Both the position numbers and the translations under genes were made by a program. A model generated the notes under the pieces. The model did not search any database. It was not told the origin of the DNA and was given only the letters and a program-made list of their open reading frames with translations. From Flavobacterium sp. Root420 (GTDB taxonomy: Bacteria; Bacteroidota; Bacteroidia; Flavobacteriales; Flavobacteriaceae), in assembly GCF_001427905.1 (NCBI RefSeq), contig NZ_LMEF01000001.1, forward strand, positions 372,394-436,393: a DNA stretch of 64,000 nucleotides, given 5' to 3'. How positions within the stretch are numbered: the first letter of the stretch is position 1; every line of letters begins with the position of its first letter. Shown here piece after piece: positions 51,917 through 59,755 of the stretch.

Positions 51917-51970
51917 TGAAGCTTTTATAAAATTTGTTGCAATTTAGTAATTAATATCTATTTTTACCCC

Positions 51971-53083
51971 ATGAAAAAGCAATATGACTATTTAATTATC
52001 GGCTCAGGACTCTTTGGATGTGTCTTCGCACATGAGGCTACAAAGGCAGGAAAAAAATGTCTTGTAATTGATAAAAGAGAACATTCAGGAGGGAATATAT
52101 ATTGCGAAAATATTGAAGGAATAAACGTTCATAAATATGGAGCTCATATATTTCATACCAGCGATAAAGGACTTTGGGACTATGTAAATCAATTCGTTGA
52201 ATTTAATAATTTCACGAATTCCCCAATGGCACTGGCAAAAGGAAAATTATATAATCTCCCTTTTAATATGAATACTTTTTATCAGCTTTGGGGGACAAAA
52301 ACACCACAGGAAGCCAAAGCAAAAATTGATGAACAAGTAGCACTCTATGGTGTGGCAAAACCAAAAAATCTCGAAGAACAAGCTTTAAGCCTGGTTGGAA
52401 AAGATATTTATGATTATTTTATTAAAGAATATACCGAAAAACAATGGGGAAGAAAAGCTACAGAACTTCCTGCGTTTATTATAAAAAGACTTCCTGTTCG
52501 ATTCACATTTGATAATAATTATTTTAATGATACTTATCAGGGAATTCCTATTGGTGGATATAATAAACTAATCGATGGTTTATTAAAAGGAATTGAAGTG
52601 GTAACAAACACCGATTACTTTTCTGACAGAGCGCAATTTAATGACATTGCTGATAAAATAGTTTACACTGGAAAAATTGATGAATACTTTGATTATAAAC
52701 TAGGCGTTCTTGAATATCGATCGCTTCGTTTTGAAAATGAAATTTTAGATACAGACAATTTTCAGGGCAATGCTGTCGTTAATTATAATGATGCCACTTA
52801 TGATTTTACCAGAATAATCGAACACAAGCATTTTGAATTTGGCAAACAAGATAAAACGGTTATCACTAAAGAATACCCACAAGAATGGAATCCATCTAAT
52901 GAAGCATTTTATCCTATAAATGATGCGAAAAATCAAGGATTATACGAAGAATATAAAAAGTTATCTTTAAAGGAAGAAAATGTAATTTTTGGAGGACGAT
53001 TATCAGAATACAAGTATTATGACATGCATCAGGTAATTGCTATGGCCTTAACAAGATCTAAAAAAGAACTAAATAATGATTAA
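51971..53083 (+). CDS. glf: UDP-galactopyranose mutase
   Basis: A 370-residue flavoenzyme interconverting UDP-galactopyranose and UDP-galactofuranose. The FAD-binding N-terminus is YLIIGSGLFGCVFAHEA, with HKYGAHIFHTSD, YTEKQWGRKATELP, RFTFDNNYFNDTYQGIP and the C-terminal GRLSEYKYYDMHQVIAMAL. It implies galactofuranose in the surface glycan made by this cluster. Its end overlaps the start of the DUF4422 gene by eight bases. Confidence 0.95.
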   Translation: MKKQYDYLIIGSGLFGCVFAHEATKAGKKCLVIDKREHSGGNIYCENIEGINVHKYGAHIFHTSDKGLWDYVNQFVEFNNFTNSPMALAKGKLYNLPFNMNTFYQLWGTKTPQEAKAKIDEQVALYGVAKPKNLEEQALSLVGKDIYDYFIKEYTEKQWGRKATELPAFIIKRLPVRFTFDNNYFNDTYQGIPIGGYNKLIDGLLKGIEVVTNTDYFSDRAQFNDIADKIVYTGKIDEYFDYKLGVLEYRSLRFENEILDTDNFQGNAVVNYNDATYDFTRIIEHKHFEFGKQDKTVITKEYPQEWNPSNEAFYPINDAKNQGLYEEYKKLSLKEENVIFGGRLSEYKYYDMHQVIAMALTRSKKELNND

Positions 53084-53840
53084 AATTTTCGTAGTCACTC
53101 ATAAAGAAAATCCTTTGTTATCTAACGAAGTGCTTGTTCCTATTCAGGTGGGAACAAATGAATCGATTACGTCAACTATATTAAGAGATAATACACTAGA
53201 TAATATAGCTGTAAAAAATGGAAATTACTGTGAATTAACTGCTGCATACTGGATTTGGAAAAACGTAAAAGATGCTGATTATGTTGGCATTTGTCACTAT
53301 AGACGTTATTTAAATTTTTATAATAATTGGTACAATTTAAAACCATCAGCTCAGAAAAAAATTAAAACTGAAGATTTTAAAAACACCAAACTATATAATG
53401 TTTCTTCAGATAAATTAGAAAAAAAAATAAAATCAATCCTTTCAGAATATGATGTAATTCTTTGTAGACCATACAAATTCAAAACTTCTACTTTAACCAA
53501 AAATTATTGTGATGACCATCGATGTGAAGATTGGGATCTGACAAAGAAAATAATTTTAGAAAAATACCCTGAATATAAGGATAACATTGTGAAGTTTTTA
53601 GATGAAGGAACTACTTTTCATATTGGAAATATGATGATTACATCAAAAGAAAAATTTGATGCCTATTATAGTTGGTTATTTTCTATTCTTTTTGAACTTG
53701 AATCCCAAATTAAAATCCCTGAAGATGCATACCAGGCAAGAATTTTTGGCTTTATTTCAGAAAGGTTAATCAATTTGTATATGTATCATAACAAATTCAA
53801 AATCAAAGGAGTTCCATCATACAAAATAATAGATTTATAG
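53076..53840 (+). CDS. DUF4422 glycosyltransferase-like protein
   Basis: A 254-residue protein with the DUF4422 layout: IKIFVVTHK start, VPIQVG, then YCELTAAYWIWKNVKDADYVGICHYRRYLNF, and DEGTTFHIGNMMIT in the second half. DUF4422 proteins are thought to be glycosyltransferases in surface-polysaccharide loci. Overlap with glf suggests coupled expression and possibly a galactofuranosyl transfer step, which is inference. Confidence 0.85.
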   Translation: MIKIFVVTHKENPLLSNEVLVPIQVGTNESITSTILRDNTLDNIAVKNGNYCELTAAYWIWKNVKDADYVGICHYRRYLNFYNNWYNLKPSAQKKIKTEDFKNTKLYNVSSDKLEKKIKSILSEYDVILCRPYKFKTSTLTKNYCDDHRCEDWDLTKKIILEKYPEYKDNIVKFLDEGTTFHIGNMMITSKEKFDAYYSWLFSILFELESQIKIPEDAYQARIFGFISERLINLYMYHNKFKIKGVPSYKIIDL

Positions 53841-53893
53841 AAAATTGCAATATTGATATATAATTGGCTTTCAAAAATGAACTGGTTTTAGGT

Positions 53894-53922
53894 TTGTTTA
53901 CCAACCAGAAAGATTATTTTTG
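53894..53922 (+). promoter_or_regulatory. Promoter of sua5-like gene
   Basis: TTG at 53894-53896, 18-base spacer, TATTTTTG at 53915-53922, with the ATG 22 bases downstream. This placement argues for the start at 53945 rather than further upstream. Confidence 0.65.
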
Positions 53923-53944
53923 CACTAATTTATATTCTATTACA

Positions 53945-54505
53945 ATGAACGAAGAAATTTTAAAAGCATACGAAGTCATCAAGGAAGGTGGAATTATCCT
54001 TTATCCTACTGATACAGTTTGGGGAATTGGCTGTGATGCAACGAACCCAGACGCTGTTGCTAAAATCTACAAATTGAAACAACGCGCCGAAACACAAAGT
54101 ATGATTGTTTTGATGAACGGGGAAAAAATGATGTATAACGTTTTTAAAAACATCCCTGAAGTTGCGTGGCAAATTTTAGATCTATCTGAAAAGCCTACAA
54201 CCTTAATATTAGATGAACCACGAAATGTGGCGCCAAATATCATTGCAGCAGATAATTCTCTTGGAATTCGTTTAGTAAAAGAACCTTTTTGCTTTAAATT
54301 ATTAGAGCGAATGAAAAAGCCTTTAGTATCAACTTCAGCTAATATTTCAGGACAACCAACCCCTATTGCTTTCAAAGATATCAATCCGGAAATTATCAAA
54401 GGAGTAGATTATGTAGTGAATTTATATCATGATAAAGTCGCCGGAAAACCCTCAACAATTATCAAATTGACAAAAGATTCGCAGGTAAAAGTGATACGTA
54501 AATAA
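53945..54505 (+). CDS. L-threonylcarbamoyladenylate synthase (Sua5/YrdC family)
   Basis: 186 residues from the ATG at 53945. An open frame extends 27 codons upstream through the promoter, and I reject that longer form. It makes threonylcarbamoyl-AMP for t6A modification of tRNA. YrdC-fold motifs: GGIILYPTDTVWGIGCDATN, KIYKLKQRAETQSMIVL, KPTTLIL, SLGIRLVKEP and PLVSTSANISGQP. The size fits a single-domain YrdC protein. Convergent with the cysteine desulfurase gene. Confidence 0.92.
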   Translation: MNEEILKAYEVIKEGGIILYPTDTVWGIGCDATNPDAVAKIYKLKQRAETQSMIVLMNGEKMMYNVFKNIPEVAWQILDLSEKPTTLILDEPRNVAPNIIAADNSLGIRLVKEPFCFKLLERMKKPLVSTSANISGQPTPIAFKDINPEIIKGVDYVVNLYHDKVAGKPSTIIKLTKDSQVKVIRK

Positions 54506-54578
54506 TTTTAGATTGTAGAAGATAGATTTTAGATTAAAAACTCTGAACCTTTGTCGCTTTGAATCTTTGAACCTTGCT
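54506..54578. repeat. TTTTAGATT and CTTTGAACC repeats between convergent genes
   Basis: Short TAGATTTTAGATT words, as in the 10615 heptamer array, are followed by CCTTTGTCGCTTTGAATCTTTG words. Two repeat families are placed end to end. No ordinary terminator hairpin is seen. Confidence 0.5.
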
Positions 54579-55703
54579 CTAAATAGTCTTCAAACTCTCA
54601 ATCAACCAATCAATATCCTCTTTGGTATTATAATGACTAAATGAAATTCGGAGATTTGGTAATTTTAAATCACTCTCCGAAAGCATTTCTTTTAATACAT
54701 GAGAAGGTTTTATACTCCCGGATTGGCAAGCACTTCCTCTTGAAACTGCAATTCCCTTCATATCCAGACTAAACAATAACATCGATGTTTTATCTGAAGA
54801 AAAAGGCAAAATAATATTTATAATATTGTAAAAATCTTCTTTTTTTCCATTGATTCTAAAGTCTGGAAAATGAATTTCAAGTTGCTCAATCAGGTACATT
54901 TTTAAGTCGGAAATGAATTTTCTTTCTGAATTTAAATTCTCATATGAAACAGATAAAGCTTTCGCCATTCCGGCAATTTGATGTACCGCTTCGGTTCCGG
55001 CACGCAGGCCTTTTTCCTGTTCTCCACCAAAAAGCAAAGGTTGCAAACCTGAGTTTTTGCGTACAAAAGCAAAACCAATTCCTTTTGGTCCGTGAAATTT
55101 ATGTGCACTTGCCACTATAAAATCAACTGAAATTTTTTGCAAATCGATCTCTGTTTTACCCACAGACTGAACCGTATCTGAGTGAAATAAGACATTATAT
55201 TGTTTACAGATTACACCAACCCTATCCAAATCTAAAATGGTTCCGGTCTCATTATTGACATGCATCAAACTCACAATCGTCTTTTTTTCTTCAGACAATA
55301 AATTAGATAAATGTGTCAAATCGACCGATCCGTCTGGATTAATTTTTACATAATCAATCTGAATACCATAATCCGACTGTAAAGCCAAAGTGGTATACAA
55401 AACAGCATGATGCTCGATTTTAGAAGTAATAATACGCTCTACTTTCAAATCTTCAACGGCCGAACGAAGTATCCAATTGTCTGCTTCTGTACCACCCGAA
55501 GTAAAAATAATTTCCTGGGCAGAACAATTTAAATGTTTGGCGATACTTTTTCTGGAAAGTTCTAAAATAGTCTTACCATTGCGTCCAAAACTATGCGTAG
55601 AAGAGGGATTACCAAAATCTTCCATCATAACTTTGGTCATTTCCTGAATAACTTCAGGGCGTATAGCAGTTGTAGAGGCGTTATCGAGATATACTTTTTT
55701 CAT
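54579..55703 (-). CDS. Cysteine desulfurase-family protein (NifS/IscS-like)
   Basis: 374 residues from the ATG at 55703. MKKVYLDNASTTAIRPEV is the usual family start; a 15-codon upstream extension crosses the promoter and is rejected. PLP fold-type I features: IFTSGGTEADNWIL, MHVNNETGTILD, FHSDTVQSVGK, the Schiff-base Lys in ASAHKFHGPKG and the sulfur-accepting Cys in SRGSACQSGS. It supplies sulfur for cofactors or tRNA thiolation. No isc or suf genes are adjacent. A TAACTTTG element ends five bases before the ATG. Confidence 0.92.
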   Translation of the reverse strand: MKKVYLDNASTTAIRPEVIQEMTKVMMEDFGNPSSTHSFGRNGKTILELSRKSIAKHLNCSAQEIIFTSGGTEADNWILRSAVEDLKVERIITSKIEHHAVLYTTLALQSDYGIQIDYVKINPDGSVDLTHLSNLLSEEKKTIVSLMHVNNETGTILDLDRVGVICKQYNVLFHSDTVQSVGKTEIDLQKISVDFIVASAHKFHGPKGIGFAFVRKNSGLQPLLFGGEQEKGLRAGTEAVHQIAGMAKALSVSYENLNSERKFISDLKMYLIEQLEIHFPDFRINGKKEDFYNIINIILPFSSDKTSMLLFSLDMKGIAVSRGSACQSGSIKPSHVLKEMLSESDLKLPNLRISFSHYNTKEDIDWLIESLKTI

Positions 55704-55708
55704 TGCTG

Positions 55709-55716
55709 CAAAGTTA
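55709..55716 (-). promoter_or_regulatory. -7 promoter element for cysteine desulfurase gene
   Basis: TAACTTTG on the minus strand ends five bases before the ATG, so the mRNA may lack a leader. The spacing equals that at the HipA-like gene. Confidence 0.4.
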
Positions 55717-55764
55717 TGAAATATCAATTGTCTATTCTTAAATATCATTTGCCAAATTTTTCAC

Positions 55765-55772
55765 TATTTTTG
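55765..55772 (+). promoter_or_regulatory. -7 promoter element for the 55790 lipoprotein gene
   Basis: TATTTTTG matches TANNTTTG, 17 bases before the ATG. Confidence 0.4.
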
Positions 55773-55789
55773 ACCCAAATAAAATTACG

Positions 55790-56791
55790 ATGAAAAAATA
55801 TGTAAGCCTTTTATTATTTGCGCTTTTATTAAACGGTTGTGATGACGGTGATTTAACCGTTGAAACAATAGATTTTGATGAAGTTACTTCTACAAGCTGT
55901 GACCCTCTAACTAATACTTTAATTTACAAGTTAAAACCTCAGGAATCTTTGTTATTGAACATGCCTGCAAATGAAATTTTAAATGAGCCAACCGTAGTGG
56001 GTGGTGATACATTAACTTATATAATTGACAACAATAAGTATCGCGTTGTTTATAGAGCTTATGACGGTACAGTGGCGAATGAAAACATTTGTGGGGCTAT
56101 ACCCCCAAAAACACCAAATGTTACAGAAGAATGGTTTGCATCAGGAGGAACAATTCAAATTGTTACCAAACAAGTCGATAAAACTCCGGCACCGGCTGAT
56201 GGGCATACAGAAATTGTAGGCTATAACCATAGTATTGTTTTTAAAAATATCACGTTTGAAAAACCTTCAGGACCACAAGTTGAGAAAGAATATATTTTTG
56301 GAGATTATCTAACTTCAGTTGATCCTGTAGTAGTAAGTTTTCTAGAACCTGGCAATGCAAAATATTGCTCAGATTTCAAGAAAGTGTACAATAATAACAC
56401 TTCAAATTCTTTAGTGATTGAAAATTTTGATTCAGCTAATTTATTTAAAAATGAAGATACACTTCCTGGACAAGCAAGAACAGGTTTGATTAATTCGACT
56501 GCAACTACAAATAATCTGTATTATAGAACCTATACTACTAATCTCCCAACGCCAACGCAAGGTTACTATTGTCAGGAAAAAACACCAACATCTCCTATTG
56601 TAAAAGACACTTGGGTTGGTGTAGCAGGTGTTACAAATGTAAGTGGTATTATCGAAGTTACTACAACAAGTGTAAATAAGGTTTTTACACATAAGGTTGT
56701 CCTCAAAAACGTAACACTTCAAAAAGATAATAGCTCTTTTAAATTGGCAACAGAATTTCTTTTAGGAGATGTCACTGTAATTGCGCCTTAA
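55790..56791 (+). CDS. Lipoprotein with duplicated domain, unknown
   Basis: A 333-residue protein with a lipoprotein signal (LLFALLLNGC, lipid-carrying Cys near residue 17). The mature part appears to hold two related copies of about 150 residues. Copy 1 has YRVVYRAYDG, ICGAIPPKTPNVTEEWFASGGTIQIVT and HSIVFKNITFEK. Copy 2 has LYYRTYTTN, YYCQEKTPTSPIVKDTWVG, GIIEVTT and HKVVLKNVTLQK. Each ends with an EYIFGD or EFLLGD motif. Function is unknown, probably a cell-surface or periplasmic beta-rich protein. Confidence 0.7.
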   Translation: MKKYVSLLLFALLLNGCDDGDLTVETIDFDEVTSTSCDPLTNTLIYKLKPQESLLLNMPANEILNEPTVVGGDTLTYIIDNNKYRVVYRAYDGTVANENICGAIPPKTPNVTEEWFASGGTIQIVTKQVDKTPAPADGHTEIVGYNHSIVFKNITFEKPSGPQVEKEYIFGDYLTSVDPVVVSFLEPGNAKYCSDFKKVYNNNTSNSLVIENFDSANLFKNEDTLPGQARTGLINSTATTNNLYYRTYTTNLPTPTQGYYCQEKTPTSPIVKDTWVGVAGVTNVSGIIEVTTTSVNKVFTHKVVLKNVTLQKDNSSFKLATEFLLGDVTVIAP

Positions 56792-56834
56792 ACTAAAACT
56801 GTTTCAAATCTAAATTTAGCTTTTAAATTCTTAC

Positions 56835-56899
56835 AAAAAAAACATCCAATTTTCAAACTGATTACACTTTAAATCAGTCAGAAAATGGATGTTTTTTTT
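56835..56899. terminator. Two-tier terminator hairpin between convergent genes
   Basis: An A-rich arm with AACATCCA (56841-56848) pairs with TGGATGTT (about 56886-56893), and an inner stem CTGATT/AATCAG is also possible. Runs of A on the left and T on the right allow bidirectional use between the lipoprotein and Smr genes. Confidence 0.75.
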
Positions 56900-56938
56900 A
56901 TGCTCCAAAGCGAGTTGTTTTAAACTCAAAATACGAGA

Positions 56939-57490
56939 TTATTTATTGTTTTGCCTAAAATAAACTTCGGTTGCTCCTAAGCCATATTTTTGATAATTGG
57001 CATCCTGAAAGTCTATTCCGTCGTAACGGCCTAATAAAAAATCAAGTTCTGCTTTTAAAATTCCTTCGCCAACACCGTGAATAAAAACAATTTTTGGAAT
57101 GCGGTTTCTGATCGCAAACTCGATATGCCTTTTTGCTGTTTCGGTCTGCAAAGTCAGGATATCATAATTTGACATTCCGCGTTTATTTGGAACTAATTTT
57201 TCGATGTGCAAATCAAATTCCGGGGCTGAAATTTCGCGCTTATCCTTCTTTTCTTTCACAAAACTCCTTGCTTTTGGCTCCTCTTTCTCTTTTGAAACAG
57301 CTTCTAAATCTATTCTTTTAATAGAATTCATTAAATTACTGGAATCCTGAATCTTAATCAATTCATTGACAAAAAATGTCATCATAAACCCGTCCTCAGT
57401 TTCAATCAAAACCTCCTTGTATTTCACTGAAACCACTATTCCGTTTATGGCTTCATCTAACACTGAAACCTTATCTCCTTTAGTCAACAT
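56939..57490 (-). CDS. Smr-domain protein (MutS2 C-terminus-like)
   Basis: 183 residues from the ATG at 57490. An N-terminal beta-barrel-like region (MLTKGDKVSVLDEAINGIVVSV) and a charged linker precede a C-terminal Smr domain with FDLHIEKLV, KIVFIHGVGEGILKAELDFLL (the HGxG motif) and GLGATEVYF. Smr domains can have nicking or RNA-cleaving endonuclease activity. The protein lacks MutS ATPase domains. Its start overlaps the upstream small membrane protein gene by 11 bases. Confidence 0.83.
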   Translation of the reverse strand: MLTKGDKVSVLDEAINGIVVSVKYKEVLIETEDGFMMTFFVNELIKIQDSSNLMNSIKRIDLEAVSKEKEEPKARSFVKEKKDKREISAPEFDLHIEKLVPNKRGMSNYDILTLQTETAKRHIEFAIRNRIPKIVFIHGVGEGILKAELDFLLGRYDGIDFQDANYQKYGLGATEVYFRQNNK

Positions 57491-57665
57491 CGTTCTCCTC
57501 TTTATCTTGGTTTTTACTCGGTGTTTTTGCACTCAACTGCATCATTCCAAACATGAAAACTGCAATCGCAATTACCATGATATAAATATTTTTTTCTGCT
57601 GAAACCTGTTCGTATAACGCAACCGAAATCGCAAGAATCATTATTATAATTTTTAAAGCTTTCAT
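57480..57665 (-). CDS. Small two-helix membrane protein
   Basis: 61 residues from the ATG at 57665. The open frame extends 48 codons upstream through AT-rich DNA and over the divergent gene, which I reject. Two membrane helices (about 4-19 and 24-41) are followed by a charged, probably cytoplasmic tail. Its end overlaps the Smr gene start by 11 bases, so the pair is likely coupled. Family unknown. Confidence 0.65.
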   Translation of the reverse strand: MKALKIIIMILAISVALYEQVSAEKNIYIMVIAIAVFMFGMMQLSAKTPSKNQDKEENDVD

Positions 57666-57771
57666 AATTTTAAATCGTAAGACTCCAAAAGTATGAAACT
57701 TTAAAATAGTAGTTTCAAACTCCTGAATTGTTATTCCTATTTTTTTTGTAAAATTGTAAAAAATAATCGCT

Positions 57772-58056
57772 GTGAATTTAGAGAAATATATGTTGCCTTG
57801 CCTATTCAAAACACTCTTCGGAATTGAGTGTTTGGGGTGTGGTTTTCAGCGTGCCTTATTCTTACTTTTTAAAGGTGATTTTTTTGGTGCTTTTATGATG
57901 TATCCCGCGGTATATACTACCCTGTTATTTTTAGGAATCGGCACATTATATTTTTTTGATAAATCTAAAAATCATCAAAAACCATTTTTAATTTCTGCTT
58001 TCGTAAATGTCATTTTTATGCTTGGCGGATATTATTTCAAACATTTTTACCTTTAA
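57772..58056 (+). CDS. DUF2752-family membrane protein
   Basis: 94 residues using a GTG start at 57772, giving MNLEKYMLPCLFKTLFGIECLGCGFQRALFLL, the standard family opening; an ATG six codons on would truncate it. The LPC and CxGCGFQR motifs are the DUF2752 hallmark. Two or three membrane helices follow. The function is unknown. Divergent from the small membrane gene. Confidence 0.85.
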   Translation: MNLEKYMLPCLFKTLFGIECLGCGFQRALFLLFKGDFFGAFMMYPAVYTTLLFLGIGTLYFFDKSKNHQKPFLISAFVNVIFMLGGYYFKHFYL

Positions 58057-58068
58057 TTTTTGTAAGAA

Positions 58069-58770
58069 TTATTTTTTAATCTGATTCAAAATATCATTCA
58101 TCATTTCGATTTGAACTTTTTGAATTTCGATTAATTCTTGTTGCTGATGCATAATCAAATGGTCAATTTTATCATGAATCATTCTGATCTCTAATTCTGA
58201 TTTCAGGTTGATCATATAATCTTTTTTAGCACGGTTTCGGTCTTTTTCTTCCTGACGATTCTGACTCATCATAATTACCGGAGCTTGCAAAGCCGCGATA
58301 CAGGATAAAATTAAATTCAGCAAAATAAACGGATACGGATCAAACCCCTTATTTATCAAAATGTACACGTTCGAACTAATCCAAACGACTATAAAAGCTA
58401 AAAACGAAATGATAAAAGTCCAGCTTCCGCCAAAATCAGCAACCTGATCTGCTACTCTCTGACCAAAACTCCTAGTTTCTTCTTCATCTTCAACAAGGCT
58501 TACTATAGATTTATCTTCTTTCAAAGAAGTTATAACGCTTTTTTCAAGATCAGAAAGAGCTCCCATTTCTGCAGACAAATAATTCGAAATGTACTTTTGA
58601 CGGTAAACATTTAATTCCTGAACTCCAATACAATCAGTGTCACAGAAAGACGGATGCTCTTTTACAATGAGCCCCAGAATAGGGTTATGTATCGATTTTC
58701 CGTAAATTTTTTCGCTTTCCGGAAATTCAAGATCAGAAATAGCACTTTTAAAAGTCGAATTGTTTTTCAT
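58069..58770 (-). CDS. DUF1003-family membrane protein
   Basis: A 233-residue protein. An N-terminal soluble part has a CDTDCIG Cys pair, followed by the DUF1003 core FGQRVADQVADFGGSWTFIISFLAFIVVW with a second helix (FILLNLILSCIAALQAPVIMMSQNRQEEKDR). A long C-terminal amphipathic or coiled helix (HDKIDHLIMHQQQELIEIQKVQIEMM) follows. The family has no assigned activity. Convergent with DUF2752, with stops 12 bases apart. Confidence 0.88.
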   Translation of the reverse strand: MKNNSTFKSAISDLEFPESEKIYGKSIHNPILGLIVKEHPSFCDTDCIGVQELNVYRQKYISNYLSAEMGALSDLEKSVITSLKEDKSIVSLVEDEEETRSFGQRVADQVADFGGSWTFIISFLAFIVVWISSNVYILINKGFDPYPFILLNLILSCIAALQAPVIMMSQNRQEEKDRNRAKKDYMINLKSELEIRMIHDKIDHLIMHQQQELIEIQKVQIEMMNDILNQIKK

Positions 58771-58962
58771 TTTTATAAATTTTACTGGCTAATTTAAGCA
58801 TTTAACTTCTTAAGAATGATATAAATTATAGGTTTCCAAAATTCCTTTAATTATCACAAATCGAATTCTCAGAACAAAATTTCTTTAGGCATTTCGTGCT
58901 TTTATTTACAAAAAACACCTTACTTTTAGCGTTTCAAATTTATCCATTCAATTTTTACAATT

Positions 58963-59754
58963 GTGCCAAGAAATCTCATCATACAAAATATAAAAGCTTT
59001 AAAAAGCCATTCAAATATTAACTACGGAATCAAAACTAAAACAGAAGATTTTACCGAAAAGCTTTTCTATACCCTTTTTGATTCAAATGCACCTTTAGAT
59101 CAAAGTATTGACGAACTAGAAATACGATTTAAAGAAATTGCAGTTATGGCCTGCAAGAAACCAGAAAACTTATGCGAATCTATTTGGGATCGCTTTCTGG
59201 AAAAATTACCCGGAGTTTTGGAAAAATTAAATCAGGATGCCGAATATATTTTAGAAAATGATCCCGCATCAAACAGTATCGACGAAGTTTACTTAGGTTA
59301 TCCCGGTTTTTATGCCATTGCTATTTACAGATTAAGCCACGAATTATACCTTCTTGATTTGTTATTATTTTCCAGATTAATGAGCGAATATGCACATCGA
59401 ATTACCGGAACGGATATACACGCAGGCGCCAAAATTGCTTCTCCATTTTTTATCGATCATGCAACCGGAATTGTTATTGGCGAAACAACTGTTATCGAAA
59501 AAAACGTAAAAATTTATCAGGGTGTTACGCTTGGTGCTTTGAGTGTGAGTAAAGAAATGAAAAATGCAAAACGCCATCCAACCGTAGAAAAAAATGTTTG
59601 CATTTATGCCAATGCAACAATTTTGGGAGGAGAAACGACTATTGGTAAAAATAGTATCGTTGGAGGAAATGCCTGGATTACCAAATCTATTCCTTCAGAT
59701 TCAATCGTTTTAAATACCACTACAACTGAAGTTAAAATAAAAGAAAAAAAATAA
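58963..59754 (+). CDS. cysE: Serine O-acetyltransferase (EpsC type)
   Basis: 263 residues with a GTG start at 58963, the only plausible start, since the next in-frame Met is about 60 codons downstream. It acetylates serine to O-acetylserine. A helical N-terminal domain is followed by HRITGTDIHAGAKIASPFFIDHATGIVIGE (catalytic Asp/His region), the hexapeptide helix, KRHPTVEKNVCIYANATILGG and GGNAWIT. It lies one base before cysM, forming a two-gene cysteine biosynthesis operon. Confidence 0.92.
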   Translation: MPRNLIIQNIKALKSHSNINYGIKTKTEDFTEKLFYTLFDSNAPLDQSIDELEIRFKEIAVMACKKPENLCESIWDRFLEKLPGVLEKLNQDAEYILENDPASNSIDEVYLGYPGFYAIAIYRLSHELYLLDLLLFSRLMSEYAHRITGTDIHAGAKIASPFFIDHATGIVIGETTVIEKNVKIYQGVTLGALSVSKEMKNAKRHPTVEKNVCIYANATILGGETTIGKNSIVGGNAWITKSIPSDSIVLNTTTTEVKIKEKK

Positions 59755-59755
59755 A

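Noticed and set aside
53864-53944. Extended N-terminus of the sua5-like protein (27 extra codons)
   Set aside because: It starts with TTG and reads through a good promoter. Family homology begins at MNEEILKAYEVIKEGG.
55704-55748. 15-codon N-terminal extension of the cysteine desulfurase
   Set aside because: It crosses the -7 element, and the family start MKKVYLDNASTTA fits the later ATG.
57666-57809. 48-codon extension of the small membrane protein upstream of the Smr gene
   Set aside because: It overlaps the divergent DUF2752 gene start and AT-rich promoter DNA. The later ATG gives a clean two-helix protein.
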